A stretch of 64,000 nt of DNA from Apibacter muscae (GTDB taxonomy: Bacteria; Bacteroidota; Bacteroidia; Flavobacteriales; Weeksellaceae): contig NZ_SELG01000033.1 in NCBI RefSeq assembly GCF_007845635.1, forward strand, positions 1 through 64,000. The letters run 5' to 3'. Shown in pieces: positions 8,885 to 17,609 of the stretch (its first letter is position 1; every line of letters begins with the position of its first letter). Under the pieces are notes generated by a model. It worked only from the letters and a program-made list of their open reading frames with translations, did no database searches and had not been told where the DNA came from. A program made the translations under genes and the position numbers.

Positions 8885-10210
8885 TTATAAATTACCACTT
8901 GTATGTAACAATGAATAATAAGTGTATATAGTATTTGCTTTGGCAACGGTTAGTTGTAACTCTGCATCAAGCTGAACAGACGCGGCATCTAGTAAATCTG
9001 TGAGAATAGCCAATTGATTAAAATACTTATTTTTCGTTATCCGGTAATTATCTTTTGCTTGTATAACTGTTTTCTCTAAAACCTTTACCCTATTTAAGGC
9101 TTGCATATGTTTTATGTAGGCTGACTTTATGTTTACTCGTATTTCTTGTTCTATTTGTCGTTTCCTATTTTCTTGAAGCTCAACGTTCTTATTGCTTTGA
9201 TATTTTGTATGCTTATAATCAAACCATGAAAATAAATCGTAAGTTACTCCTAAAGTAACTCCCCAACTATTCATATATAAATCTTGGACAGGGGATACCG
9301 TCGTTATTGGTCTTATTAATTGACTTCCTACATTTAAATTAAGATTGGGAATATATTTAGATTCTGATATTTTTTTTTCAATCTCTGCCTTTTCAATATT
9401 AAAATTTGATTTTTTAAGATCTGGATATTTTTTATACGCTTGCTCTAAATAAGTTTCTTCACTTGCTAAGAAAAGATCTAAGTCTAGTAAAGTTGAATCC
9501 GGGATAAGAATTATTTCTTCATTTAATCCTAAGATTATGTCTAATTGTTGTGATGTTAAAGATATATCATTATTGGCTTCCTCTAAAGATAATTGAAAAT
9601 TTGAGACCTCAATTTCACTTCTTAAAACATCATTATTGGTAACTATACCTTGTCTTTTTAAATTTTTTATATTTTTAAGTCTTTTATTTGCTTCATCAAT
9701 GGTCTTTTCAAATACTTCTCTTTGCTTATAAAGTTTAAATAATTCTAAATAATTGTTTATAAGCCACAATTTAATATCAGATTTACTTTTTTCAAAGTCA
9801 ACAGTAGCTATATCTTTTTCAATTGAAGAATATTTTATAGAATTTTTTATACGTCCTCCTTGGTAAATCGGCTGTTTTAAATCAACTGCATAATTTTGCT
9901 TCCATTTAGGCATATAAGGTTTTTTAACATAAGATAAATTTTTATCATATACTGTTGGTGTACCTAGATATCCGTTAGCTAAAGTTACATCTAAACTTGG
10001 TAATCTTTTTGTTTTAGCAGTATTTTCTTTTGATTCATATATCTCCTTATGGATCTCAGCTTCTTGTATCTCTAAACTGTTTTTAAGTCCAAGACTAAAC
10101 AATTCTTCTACGGTTAAATTATAGGCTACTTGAGCTTTGCACGGAGACATTATAGTTATAAATAATATAAAATACGATATATATTTCAAAGCAGTTGTAT
10201 TTAAAATCAT
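8885..10210 (-). CDS. TolC-family outer membrane efflux protein
   Basis: The 441-residue protein has a cleavable signal peptide (cleavage after CKAQ-like region, about residue 27) and the two long helical repeats of TolC-type trimeric channels. The first repeat contains LFSLGLKNSLEIQEAEI and the second contains YKKYPDLKKSNFNIEKAEIE. It is the first gene of the operon tolC-hlyD-MFS-(dinB). The upstream region has no recognisable CAAAnnTA box, so regulation may be by a factor not visible here. Confidence 0.9.
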   Translation of the reverse strand: MILNTTALKYISYFILFITIMSPCKAQVAYNLTVEELFSLGLKNSLEIQEAEIHKEIYESKENTAKTKRLPSLDVTLANGYLGTPTVYDKNLSYVKKPYMPKWKQNYAVDLKQPIYQGGRIKNSIKYSSIEKDIATVDFEKSKSDIKLWLINNYLELFKLYKQREVFEKTIDEANKRLKNIKNLKRQGIVTNNDVLRSEIEVSNFQLSLEEANNDISLTSQQLDIILGLNEEIILIPDSTLLDLDLFLASEETYLEQAYKKYPDLKKSNFNIEKAEIEKKISESKYIPNLNLNVGSQLIRPITTVSPVQDLYMNSWGVTLGVTYDLFSWFDYKHTKYQSNKNVELQENRKRQIEQEIRVNIKSAYIKHMQALNRVKVLEKTVIQAKDNYRITKNKYFNQLAILTDLLDAASVQLDAELQLTVAKANTIYTYYSLLHTSGNL

Positions 10211-10637
10211 GTTAAAATATTATTTTTACACATAAAAAATAAAATTATTTATAATAAATATTTTTTATACTACGGATAAAATTGAAATTATACCCATTAA
10301 ATATCTATAATTTTCTATCCTATAATTTTATGAATAAATAACCAATTGAACTTAATAAAATTTTTAGTGTCTAGTTTATCTCAAGTAATTTTAAAACTTC
10401 ATTAAAATTTTTAAAATTCTAAGAATGAATTAACTATCATTTAAAACGTATTCTATGAAACTTGTTTTCATAGCAATTTTAATGTCGAATTTCAAGCTTT
10501 TATGAATTTTTAGAAGATTTATAATTTTAATCTAAAATATCAATTGCAAAATTATTACGAAATATTGAATATTTCATGAATTATTTTTAATGGAATTTTG
10601 TTTATATTTGATAAATTTTGATAAAATTATATCACAA
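10211..10637. other. Intergenic region between efflux operon and deacetylase gene
   Basis: This AT-rich divergent region holds the plus-strand promoter at 10603-10610 and an 8-bp hairpin (10453-10460 with 10466-10473) that could be an operator. No open frame is convincing: the ATG at 10590, in frame with the deacetylase, lies upstream of the promoter. Confidence 0.5.
10603..10610 (+). promoter_or_regulatory. Promoter -7 box for the deacetylase gene
   Basis: TATATTTG matches TAnnTTTG. Transcription would begin near 10617, which rules out the ATG at 10590 and supports translation from 10638. Confidence 0.6.
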
Positions 10638-11549
10638 ATGAAATATATACTAAATATATTTTTTATACTAAGCATAAGTTTAATTAATAGTTGCAAAAAT
10701 AATAAAGAAGTACATTTGAATAATGATACTATTATTAATAATGAAAAGATAACTATTGAAACTTCTACCAATTCAAAAAGTGATACAAGCGCTTCACTAA
10801 GTATTATTGAAACCAATAATAATAGCGTTAAAGATTCTGCCTCGAATTTCAAAACTAAAAATAAGGATAATTTAAATTTAAAAAATGATTCACTAAACAA
10901 GTACCATATTTATATAAGCTTAGACGATGGTCCTCAAGAGGGTACAAGAAATTGTTGGAAAATTTTAAAAGAATGCAACGTTCCTGCTACCTTTTTTATG
11001 ATTGGTGTACACAATGAAGGTAAATCAAAAACAAGTTTGGTTGACTCTATTCATAACGATCCTTTATTTGTCATTGGAAATCATAGTAACACCCATGCCT
11101 ACTTTAATAAATATAGCAAATTTTATAATGATCCCTCAGGATCTATTAACGATTTTATACTGGCTGAAAAAAATTTAAACTTAAATAGTAAAATTGCTCG
11201 TTTACCAGGGAGAAACACTTGGTCTGTTGACCATATTATTAAAGGAGAATTATCGGCATTAAAAACCGTGAAAAAATTAGATTCCTTGGGTTATTCTGTT
11301 TTTGGGTGGGATACTGAATGGCATTTTAAAAACGGGAATATTCCGGTGCAAAGTGCTGATGAGATGGTTAGAACCGTGAATTACATTTTAAAAAATGGGA
11401 AAACACATTCCAAAAATTCAGTAGTTATACTCGTTCATGACCGCATGTTCCAAAAACCAGAACATGCAGCTTCTTTTAAAAAATTTATTGTTTCTCTAAA
11501 AGAAAATAATAATTATTATTTTAATACATTAAATAATTATTCTAAGTAA
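10638..11549 (+). CDS. Polysaccharide deacetylase (NodB-like) lipoprotein
   Basis: The 303-residue protein has a lipoprotein signal ending in LINSC, a Ser/Asn/Lys-rich linker (about 20-85), then a NodB homology domain. The metal and catalytic motifs are visible: LDDGP (motif 1), HSNTHAYF (motif 2, the metal histidines), LPGRNTW (motif 3), GWDTEW (motif 4) and ILVHD (motif 5). The family removes acetyl groups from N-acetylated glycans such as peptidoglycan or poly-GlcNAc. The start at 10638 was chosen because it gives a proper signal peptide and lies after the promoter. The envelope-anchored position suggests a cell-wall or exopolysaccharide substrate. Confidence 0.88.
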   Translation: MKYILNIFFILSISLINSCKNNKEVHLNNDTIINNEKITIETSTNSKSDTSASLSIIETNNNSVKDSASNFKTKNKDNLNLKNDSLNKYHIYISLDDGPQEGTRNCWKILKECNVPATFFMIGVHNEGKSKTSLVDSIHNDPLFVIGNHSNTHAYFNKYSKFYNDPSGSINDFILAEKNLNLNSKIARLPGRNTWSVDHIIKGELSALKTVKKLDSLGYSVFGWDTEWHFKNGNIPVQSADEMVRTVNYILKNGKTHSKNSVVILVHDRMFQKPEHAASFKKFIVSLKENNNYYFNTLNNYSK

Positions 11550-11555
11550 AAATGA

Positions 11556-11563
11556 TACTTTTG
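11556..11563 (+). promoter_or_regulatory. Promoter -7 box for manA
   Basis: TACTTTTG matches TAnnTTTG and lies 26 nt before the manA start codon, just after the stop of the deacetylase gene. Confidence 0.5.
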
Positions 11564-11589
11564 TATAGGTAATATTTTAATACTTAATA

Positions 11590-12561
11590 ATGTCGTTATA
11601 TCCACTAATATTTTATCCTAGTTTACATTATAGAATATGGGGAGGTAATAAGTTAAAAACACTTGGAAAAAAAGTAAGCGATGATAAAATTGGTGAAAGC
11701 TGGGAAATATCATCAGTTCCTAATTTTATAAGTAAAGTATCTAATGGATTTTTAAAAGACCGAGAACTTACGGAACTCATCAACGTCTATAAGGAAGATT
11801 TAGTAGGTTCTGATGTTTATAATAAGTTTGGAAATAATTTTCCATTACTAATTAAATTTTTAGATACCCACGAACCCCTCTCAGTACAAGTTCATCCTGA
11901 TGATATTTATGGTAAGAAGCATCACAATTCATGGGGTAAAACAGAAATGTGGTATGTAATTGATGCTGATAAAGATTCCGAAATTATTTTGGGTTTTGAA
12001 AAAAACATGACTCAAGAGAAATTTTTTGAAAAATTAAATGCTAATGATTTTGATGGAGTTTTTAGAAAAGTCTATCCTAAAAAAGGAGATGTTTTTTATA
12101 TTCCTGCAGGTCGTGTTCATGCTCTGGGTAAAGGTTTATTGATTGCTGAAATACAACAGTCTTCAGATATCACTTATCGAATTTACGATTACGATAGGCT
12201 TGATAAGAATGGTAAAAAAAGAGAATTACATATTGAAGAAGCTAAAGCGGTTATAGATTTTTCATACATTGAAAATGTTTATTCTACTTATAACCCTCAA
12301 GGATTAAATGAATGTTTAGTACATAGCCCTTATTTTAATGTTAACAAGCATAACATTGCTAAAAATTATATTTTTAAAGACTTACCTACATCTTTTAAAA
12401 TTTTTATTCTTTTAGAAGGAAGAGGATCTATGAGTTATAACCAAAATCAATCTATTTTTATAGAAAAGGGGCAGAGCATACTTATACCGGCTTGTCTGAA
12501 AAATATAGAAATTATTAGCGACAAAGACGCTCCTATAACTCTTTTAGAAGTTCATCTATAA
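11590..12561 (+). CDS. manA: Mannose-6-phosphate isomerase, class I
   Basis: The 323-residue enzyme interconverts fructose-6-phosphate and mannose-6-phosphate, feeding GDP-mannose and glycan synthesis or mannose use. It shows the cupin zinc site QVHPDD (about 97-102), then KTEMWYVID and a further ligand region PAGRVHALG (about 172-180). It is the short Bacillus/Bacteroidota type rather than the long E. coli form. A box-like promoter precedes it, and the acyltransferase gene follows 13 bp later, so manA, the acyltransferase and the YqaA gene may be co-transcribed. Confidence 0.93.
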   Translation: MSLYPLIFYPSLHYRIWGGNKLKTLGKKVSDDKIGESWEISSVPNFISKVSNGFLKDRELTELINVYKEDLVGSDVYNKFGNNFPLLIKFLDTHEPLSVQVHPDDIYGKKHHNSWGKTEMWYVIDADKDSEIILGFEKNMTQEKFFEKLNANDFDGVFRKVYPKKGDVFYIPAGRVHALGKGLLIAEIQQSSDITYRIYDYDRLDKNGKKRELHIEEAKAVIDFSYIENVYSTYNPQGLNECLVHSPYFNVNKHNIAKNYIFKDLPTSFKIFILLEGRGSMSYNQNQSIFIEKGQSILIPACLKNIEIISDKDAPITLLEVHL

Positions 12562-12574
12562 CTCTTTCAATAAA

Positions 12575-13324
12575 ATGAATTATTTGAAAATAATTTTTAC
12601 TGTAATCTGGAAATTATGGTTTTATCTAGTGGTAATTATTGATACTATTTTTATAGGGACTATAATTTATTTATTGAGCTTTCAGAAAAATGATAAAATA
12701 ACTTACATTTTTATGCGAGCTTGGGCCTATGTTTTATTCTTTGGATCAGGATTTAGCTATTCCCTTAGATCAAAAGAAGACTTGGCTCCTGGTAAAAATT
12801 ATATTTTGGTTTCCAATCATGCTTCAATGATGGATATAGCGCTTATGTTTATACTACACCCCAATAACCCTATTACTTTTGTTGGAAAAAGTGAAATAAA
12901 AAAATACCCTTTTTTCGGGCGCATCTACAAAAAACTATGCATATTAGTAGATAGATCTAGTAAAGAAAGCAGAAAAAATGTTTTTCCAGCAATAAAAAAA
13001 GCCCTTGAAGAAAACCATAAAAGCGTAGTTATTTTTGCTGAAGGTGGAGTTCCTGATCGAGATATTATTTTAGCTCCCTTTAAAGATGGTGCATTTGTTT
13101 CTTCCATTAATTGCAATATCCCCATAGTTATTTATGCATTTCATAATTTAAACAACATGTTTCCCTTTGTTTTTAGATTGGGATATCCTGGCAAAATTAA
13201 AGTGGAAAGGTTAGCTATTCTTTCTCCTGAAAATAGAAATAAAGAAGAGCTAAAACAATTGGCGTTTCATTTGATCTATGAAAAAATCAAGGATAATAAA
13301 ATAAATCATCCTGAACTAAAATAA
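12575..13324 (+). CDS. 1-acyl-sn-glycerol-3-phosphate acyltransferase
   Basis: The 249-residue protein is a PlsC-like acyltransferase that adds the second acyl chain in phosphatidic acid synthesis at the inner membrane. An N-terminal hydrophobic segment (about 5-35) precedes the HX4D catalytic motif NHASMMD (about 87-93). The acceptor-binding motif FAEGGVPDR (about 154) takes the place of the usual FPEGTRS, so Thr is replaced. The gene lies between manA and a YqaA-like gene with very short gaps. Confidence 0.88.
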   Translation: MNYLKIIFTVIWKLWFYLVVIIDTIFIGTIIYLLSFQKNDKITYIFMRAWAYVLFFGSGFSYSLRSKEDLAPGKNYILVSNHASMMDIALMFILHPNNPITFVGKSEIKKYPFFGRIYKKLCILVDRSSKESRKNVFPAIKKALEENHKSVVIFAEGGVPDRDIILAPFKDGAFVSSINCNIPIVIYAFHNLNNMFPFVFRLGYPGKIKVERLAILSPENRNKEELKQLAFHLIYEKIKDNKINHPELK

Positions 13325-13330
13325 TTCCTT

Positions 13331-13774
13331 ATGTTAGATGCTCTAATGCAATACGGATATGTGGGTTTATTTATTGCTTCCTTCCTTTCAGCTACTATTT
13401 TACCTTTTAGTTCCGAAGCTGTTTTACTGGGAATACTTGCTTTAGGAGGAAATTCTTGGATTTGTATTCTTCTAGCCACTCTTGGCAATACTTTGGGTGG
13501 ACTAACGAATTATTTTTTAGGAAAAATGGGGAAAATGGTATGGATTGAAAAGTATTTAAAAGTTAAAAAAGAAAAACTTGAAAAAATGCAACAATGGTTG
13601 GAAAAAAAAGGGGCTTCTATGGCTTTTTTTTCTTTCTTACCCATTGTAGGAGATACTATACCACTAGCCTTGGGTTATATGAGAGCTAACATTTATATTG
13701 TAACTGTGTTTATGCTATTGGGGAAATTTTTGCGTTATTTAGTTGTATTTTATGGATATAAATTCTTACAGTAA
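13331..13774 (+). CDS. YqaA-like small DedA-family membrane protein
   Basis: The 147-residue integral membrane protein has about four hydrophobic segments and the DedA/VTT-type motif region (ATILPFSSEAVLLGIL, then GNTLGGLTNYFLGK). DedA relatives act in phospholipid recycling across the membrane and in envelope integrity. The short length matches YqaA proteins. It follows the PlsC-like gene by 6 bp, consistent with a lipid-related operon, and its stop abuts the convergent FUSC-type gene. Confidence 0.85.
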   Translation: MLDALMQYGYVGLFIASFLSATILPFSSEAVLLGILALGGNSWICILLATLGNTLGGLTNYFLGKMGKMVWIEKYLKVKKEKLEKMQQWLEKKGASMAFFSFLPIVGDTIPLALGYMRANIYIVTVFMLLGKFLRYLVVFYGYKFLQ

Positions 13775-16024
13775 TTATTTTTCTGCACTTTTCCACTCTT
13801 TAAAGTCTTTAATTTTTTTAATGTTTGAATAAATTTGCTGTACCAGATTGTATATTTCTTTTAATTGGTATGTAGTAAGACTTAATTTTTTTAAGGAAAG
13901 ATTAAAATCTATCTCTTTCCAATCAGCTTCTGAATCTATTTCTTCTTGATCCTTTTGAATCATAATAATAGCTCCATTTAGCAACTCTTTAATTAAAGCT
14001 ATTATTTTTTTATCCAACTCTGTAACTATATCTTTATTTGAAGTAAAGTTATAGGTCCTCAACGATGAAATTCGTGTTGATAATAAATTAATTTGCGTTT
14101 GAAGGCTGTATATGGTTGATTTGTATTCTTTGGACAATGCAGGTTCTGAAACAATTCTTTGAAAGGTACTAGAAAAATTTGAGGTTGCCAAAAGCACTTC
14201 TTTTCTTGCTAATTTAATCTCTGTATCTGAAATCATTTCTTGATTGTTGCTTTCCACAAGATTAAAAGATATTTTACTAAAATAGTCTAAATTATTTCTT
14301 ATAAGATTACCGATTAATTTTGGCAATTGTTTATTTTCCCAAGTGGGAAGAAAAAGAAAGCTGAATATAAATGCTATTACAACAGCAATGGATGTTCCTC
14401 CTAAGCGAATGAGTAAATTACTTAAACTACCCCCCCCTCTATGTTCCAAATAAACCAATAATAAAACAAAAATGGTTACAAAGGAAATTCCAATTTTATA
14501 ATTTATAGATAAAAAACTATAAGCCCCTAGCACGCTTAGCACAGTTATTATAGATAGAATATAGGGATCTCTGGTGAATAAAAAAATAACTAAAGTTATA
14601 CTTGCTCCTATAAGGGTTCCCTGTAATCTTCTTAAAGCATATGTACGGGTATTGCCATATACTGGTTTAAGGATAAGAATTATCGTTAAAAATAATAGCG
14701 AAAAAAAGGATATATTTAGTATTATACAAAATATGTAAGCAATAAGTATAGCTGTGCTTACTCTTAAAGCATGGCGAAAAATGTTTGATTTTAGATTTAA
14801 GTTTGCTTTAAAAGTACTAAAATTATAAGTATATTCTCGGGTAAACTTAACTATATCTAAATCTTGATAGGTATTGCTATCGTTGGCGTTTTCTCCGTTA
14901 ACAATGGATTTTATAATAAGAGTTTGTTTATAAAAACTTCGAAAGATAAAACGTATATGCTTTAGTAAATGAATAACTTCAGTTTGTTCAATTCCACTTT
15001 CCTCTTCATACTTTTCTAAATCTAGGATTCTTTTCTTAAACTTATCTAACAAAGAAATTTCTATATTCCTATGAATCTTTTTATGAATATTTATCGCCCA
15101 GCTTATATGTTCCAATATTTCTTTCATATCCAATAATCCTTGGGTAAAATCAGCTTGCAAATGGCTATTTTTCAACGATTCAATAAGCTTATCGTCTTGA
15201 ATATTTAATGAAATTAGTTGCTCATACAAATCGACCAAAGCACTAAAAATCATTGTCATTCTTCGTCCTTTAGAAGAAAAACTTTTGGCGTTAATTCTAA
15301 GTTTAAAAAGATTTTCTCTAATGTCTTCTTGGTTGGTGTGAACCTTTTCTTGCTTTTCTAATATTTTTGAGTAAAGTTCTTTTAATTTGTTTTTCTTAAA
15401 GCTAGCTTTTTCTTTCGTGTTAATATATTCTAGGAGTAATTCAGTATATTCACTTAACAGCTTAATTCCTTCACTCAATCTTTGTTCAATTACCCGATAC
15501 GGCTGTATCCGCCAGAGCCCTAAAGAAACAATTCCATAGAAAAGAACTCCAGACATTATACCAAGGGTATTGAACCAAATACTTTTGTGGTAGAAACTAC
15601 AGGCGTAAACGATGCAAAATAATGAAGCCGTACTAACACTTACGGCTCTAGCTCCATATATAAAAAACATGGAAAAGAAAAAACCGCAAAAAGTAACCCA
15701 TAACCCAAATGTTATTACATGTTCTCTGTAAGGTAAAAGAAATTGTGAAATTACAACCAATAGTAAATAAAATAGAGCTCCTATTGATTGTGTTCGAAGT
15801 TTAACTTTAAAAGATCCGGGGTTGTCTCCTGCACCTGCAATTAAAGCTCCAGAGGAAGCTAGTATTCCAAAATTTAACTGATCAAACAATACTCCCAATG
15901 CTAATGGAGTCATCATTGCAAAAGTAATTCTTAGTCCTGTACTAAAATAAAAACTAAATAGAAAGAATGTACTTTCTGAGACAAAATTTTTAGTTTTTTT
16001 GTGTATTTTAGGTATGTTAGACAT
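13775..16024 (-). CDS. FUSC/YccS-family membrane protein
   Basis: The 749-residue protein has two blocks of hydrophobic helices (about 20-165 and 405-535), each followed by a long cytoplasmic helical region. This duplicated layout is that of YccS/YhfK and aromatic-acid exporter (AaeB/FUSC) proteins. The second block contains the typical ILKPVYGNTRTYALRRLQGT. The family is linked to efflux of aromatic acids or other compounds, but the substrate of YccS-like members is unknown. It is a single gene with its own promoter and converges exactly on the YqaA gene with no spacer, so the two transcripts probably overlap. Confidence 0.85.
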   Translation of the reverse strand: MSNIPKIHKKTKNFVSESTFFLFSFYFSTGLRITFAMMTPLALGVLFDQLNFGILASSGALIAGAGDNPGSFKVKLRTQSIGALFYLLLVVISQFLLPYREHVITFGLWVTFCGFFFSMFFIYGARAVSVSTASLFCIVYACSFYHKSIWFNTLGIMSGVLFYGIVSLGLWRIQPYRVIEQRLSEGIKLLSEYTELLLEYINTKEKASFKKNKLKELYSKILEKQEKVHTNQEDIRENLFKLRINAKSFSSKGRRMTMIFSALVDLYEQLISLNIQDDKLIESLKNSHLQADFTQGLLDMKEILEHISWAINIHKKIHRNIEISLLDKFKKRILDLEKYEEESGIEQTEVIHLLKHIRFIFRSFYKQTLIIKSIVNGENANDSNTYQDLDIVKFTREYTYNFSTFKANLNLKSNIFRHALRVSTAILIAYIFCIILNISFFSLLFLTIILILKPVYGNTRTYALRRLQGTLIGASITLVIFLFTRDPYILSIITVLSVLGAYSFLSINYKIGISFVTIFVLLLVYLEHRGGGSLSNLLIRLGGTSIAVVIAFIFSFLFLPTWENKQLPKLIGNLIRNNLDYFSKISFNLVESNNQEMISDTEIKLARKEVLLATSNFSSTFQRIVSEPALSKEYKSTIYSLQTQINLLSTRISSLRTYNFTSNKDIVTELDKKIIALIKELLNGAIIMIQKDQEEIDSEADWKEIDFNLSLKKLSLTTYQLKEIYNLVQQIYSNIKKIKDFKEWKSAEK

Positions 16025-16063
16025 AAATTTTTAGAATTTCACTTATTTTTTAAAGTTTCTAAA

Positions 16064-16071
16064 CAAATATA
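16064..16071 (-). promoter_or_regulatory. Promoter -7 box for the FUSC-family gene
   Basis: CAAATATA on the plus strand is TAnnTTTG on the minus strand, 40 nt upstream of the ATG at 16024. Confidence 0.55.
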
Positions 16072-16107
16072 GAAACTCTTTTAGGGTTAACAAATATTAT
16101 TGAAAAC

Positions 16108-16147
16108 AAGAAACACATCTACCAAATAAATGCCAGATGTGCTTCTT
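16108..16147 (-). terminator. Terminator of the ankyrin gene
   Basis: A 13-bp stem with one mismatch (16108-16120 with 16135-16147) and a 14-nt loop lies 18 nt after the stop of the ankyrin gene. A T-rich tail follows on the minus strand. Confidence 0.6.
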
Positions 16148-16165
16148 AATAATATTTATTCCAAT

Positions 16166-16915
16166 TTACTTACAAGAACTTTTTCCCGTTTTATGATTAA
16201 TAGCACCTTTTTCAATTAATAGGTTAGCAATATCTGTAAAACCCCTCTCACATGCACCGCTTAAAGCACTTCTATCTAATTTTTCAGAAACTACATTTAG
16301 ATCAATAGGTTCAGGGCTATTTTCAAAGATAAATTTAACCGCCTCGGTTCGTCCATCCACGGCTGCAACCATAAACAAGGTCTCTCCATCCTCTTCCAAA
16401 GCATTCCAATCTGTTTCATCTTTTAAAAGATTATATAAATAGGAAATAATTTCAACATTTCCACCCATAGTTGCCGACTTTAATGCATTATAAACATCAG
16501 CCCGATCCGTTGCTCTAATATCTGCTCCTTGTTTTACTAAATATTTCACTATGTCTGGATATCCAATAAACGCTGCCCAGCCTAGGGCTGTTTGTCCTAA
16601 AGATGCTTCGTCTTTAGCTTCTAAATTTTGTCCATTTTTAACCATTCTTTTTATTTCCGCTAAGTTCCCTTGCTTAACCGCATCAAACCAAGCGGCATCC
16701 GGACCTTCCGATGGTTTATCGTAAAACATTCTATGTTTAAAAAAATCGGGATTGGCGATTTGAACCATTTGGTCGTAACTGAACCTAAATTTAGATAAAT
16801 CTACTTTATTTTCAGTATTTACTTCTGTGGGTTTTTGTGTTATTATAGAATGAGTCGTTTGACATTGAATGGTTAAAAAAACAATGGTTGCAGTTAGTAA
16901 TATTCTTTTTATCAT
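16166..16915 (-). CDS. Ankyrin-repeat envelope lipoprotein
   Basis: The 249-residue protein has an N-terminal signal with a lipobox-like IQC (about residue 18) and about four ankyrin repeats (from 75 on), for example TALGWAAFIGYPDIVKYLV and a later LDRSALSGACERGFTDIANL. Ankyrin repeats mediate protein binding. The lipid anchor puts it in the envelope. A short KSSCK tail ends the protein. The gene has its own promoter and terminator, so context does not identify a partner. Confidence 0.82.
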   Translation of the reverse strand: MIKRILLTATIVFLTIQCQTTHSIITQKPTEVNTENKVDLSKFRFSYDQMVQIANPDFFKHRMFYDKPSEGPDAAWFDAVKQGNLAEIKRMVKNGQNLEAKDEASLGQTALGWAAFIGYPDIVKYLVKQGADIRATDRADVYNALKSATMGGNVEIISYLYNLLKDETDWNALEEDGETLFMVAAVDGRTEAVKFIFENSPEPIDLNVVSEKLDRSALSGACERGFTDIANLLIEKGAINHKTGKSSCK

Positions 16916-16951
16916 ATGGTTATTTTATAATTAATTTAAAAAAAGATTTGC

Positions 16952-16959
16952 CAAAGTTA
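16952..16959 (-). promoter_or_regulatory. Promoter -7 box for the ankyrin gene
   Basis: CAAAGTTA on the plus strand matches TAnnTTTG in reverse and lies 37 nt upstream of the ATG at 16915. Confidence 0.55.
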
Positions 16960-17001
16960 CAAAACCTAGTGGGTTCTTTGGCTAATTAAGATTTCTATTT
17001 T

Positions 17002-17514
17002 TTATCTTTTTTTAAAAAAAACATTTTTAAAAAGAGATGAGTGAAATACTAAATAAAACCCTTGGGTAGTTCTATATACGGTTGGATTTTTTGCTGTTAT
17101 ATGATGTGAAGAATCCATTTGAATAACTAATCTTTCAGAAGAGTATGGTTTAATTGTACTTATCTTTCCTTTAAAAATTTTAGTTTTACCATAGTCATTG
17201 GTTTCATAGAATAAAATCTGATCATTAGGTTTTATAGTAAATTTATAACGATAGTATTGCCAATCGGCTTGATAACCAGGATAGGCATCTCTATATATAA
17301 CATAATCCCCATAATAATCTTCCTTCTTAAGCAGAACTATCATATTCTTTGAGCTTATTCCTACACTTATACTTATAATGATGATTAAGCTAATATTAAA
17401 AAATAAAATCGACTTACCCCATAGTTTTTTCCTTGTAAATAACCATAGTATTAAAAGTATAAAATTGAAGGGAGCCCATACGAGTACAAAAAATAAATTA
17501 AATCCAAATCCCAT
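17002..17514 (-). CDS. Hypothetical membrane protein with extracytoplasmic domain
   Basis: The 170-residue protein begins with two hydrophobic segments (about 4-28 and 34-54), followed by a soluble region of about 110 residues rich in Tyr and Lys that looks mostly beta-stranded. No family was recognised. It follows the TPM-domain gene on the same strand after a 95-bp gap and may be co-transcribed with it. Confidence 0.65.
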   Translation of the reverse strand: MGFGFNLFFVLVWAPFNFILLILWLFTRKKLWGKSILFFNISLIIIISISVGISSKNMIVLLKKEDYYGDYVIYRDAYPGYQADWQYYRYKFTIKPNDQILFYETNDYGKTKIFKGKISTIKPYSSERLVIQMDSSHHITAKNPTVYRTTQGFYLVFHSSLFKNVFFKKR

Positions 17515-17609
17515 AATTTATAATATAAAAACTTTTAATAATTAATACTTTCGGAGGATCTGAATAAAAAATTTTAAATTTTATTAAATTATTTATTATA
17601 CTATTAAAA

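Noticed and set aside
10590-10637. Upstream ATG start for the deacetylase
   Set aside because: It lies ahead of the TATATTTG promoter box and would spoil the lipoprotein signal; the ATG at 10638 fits better.
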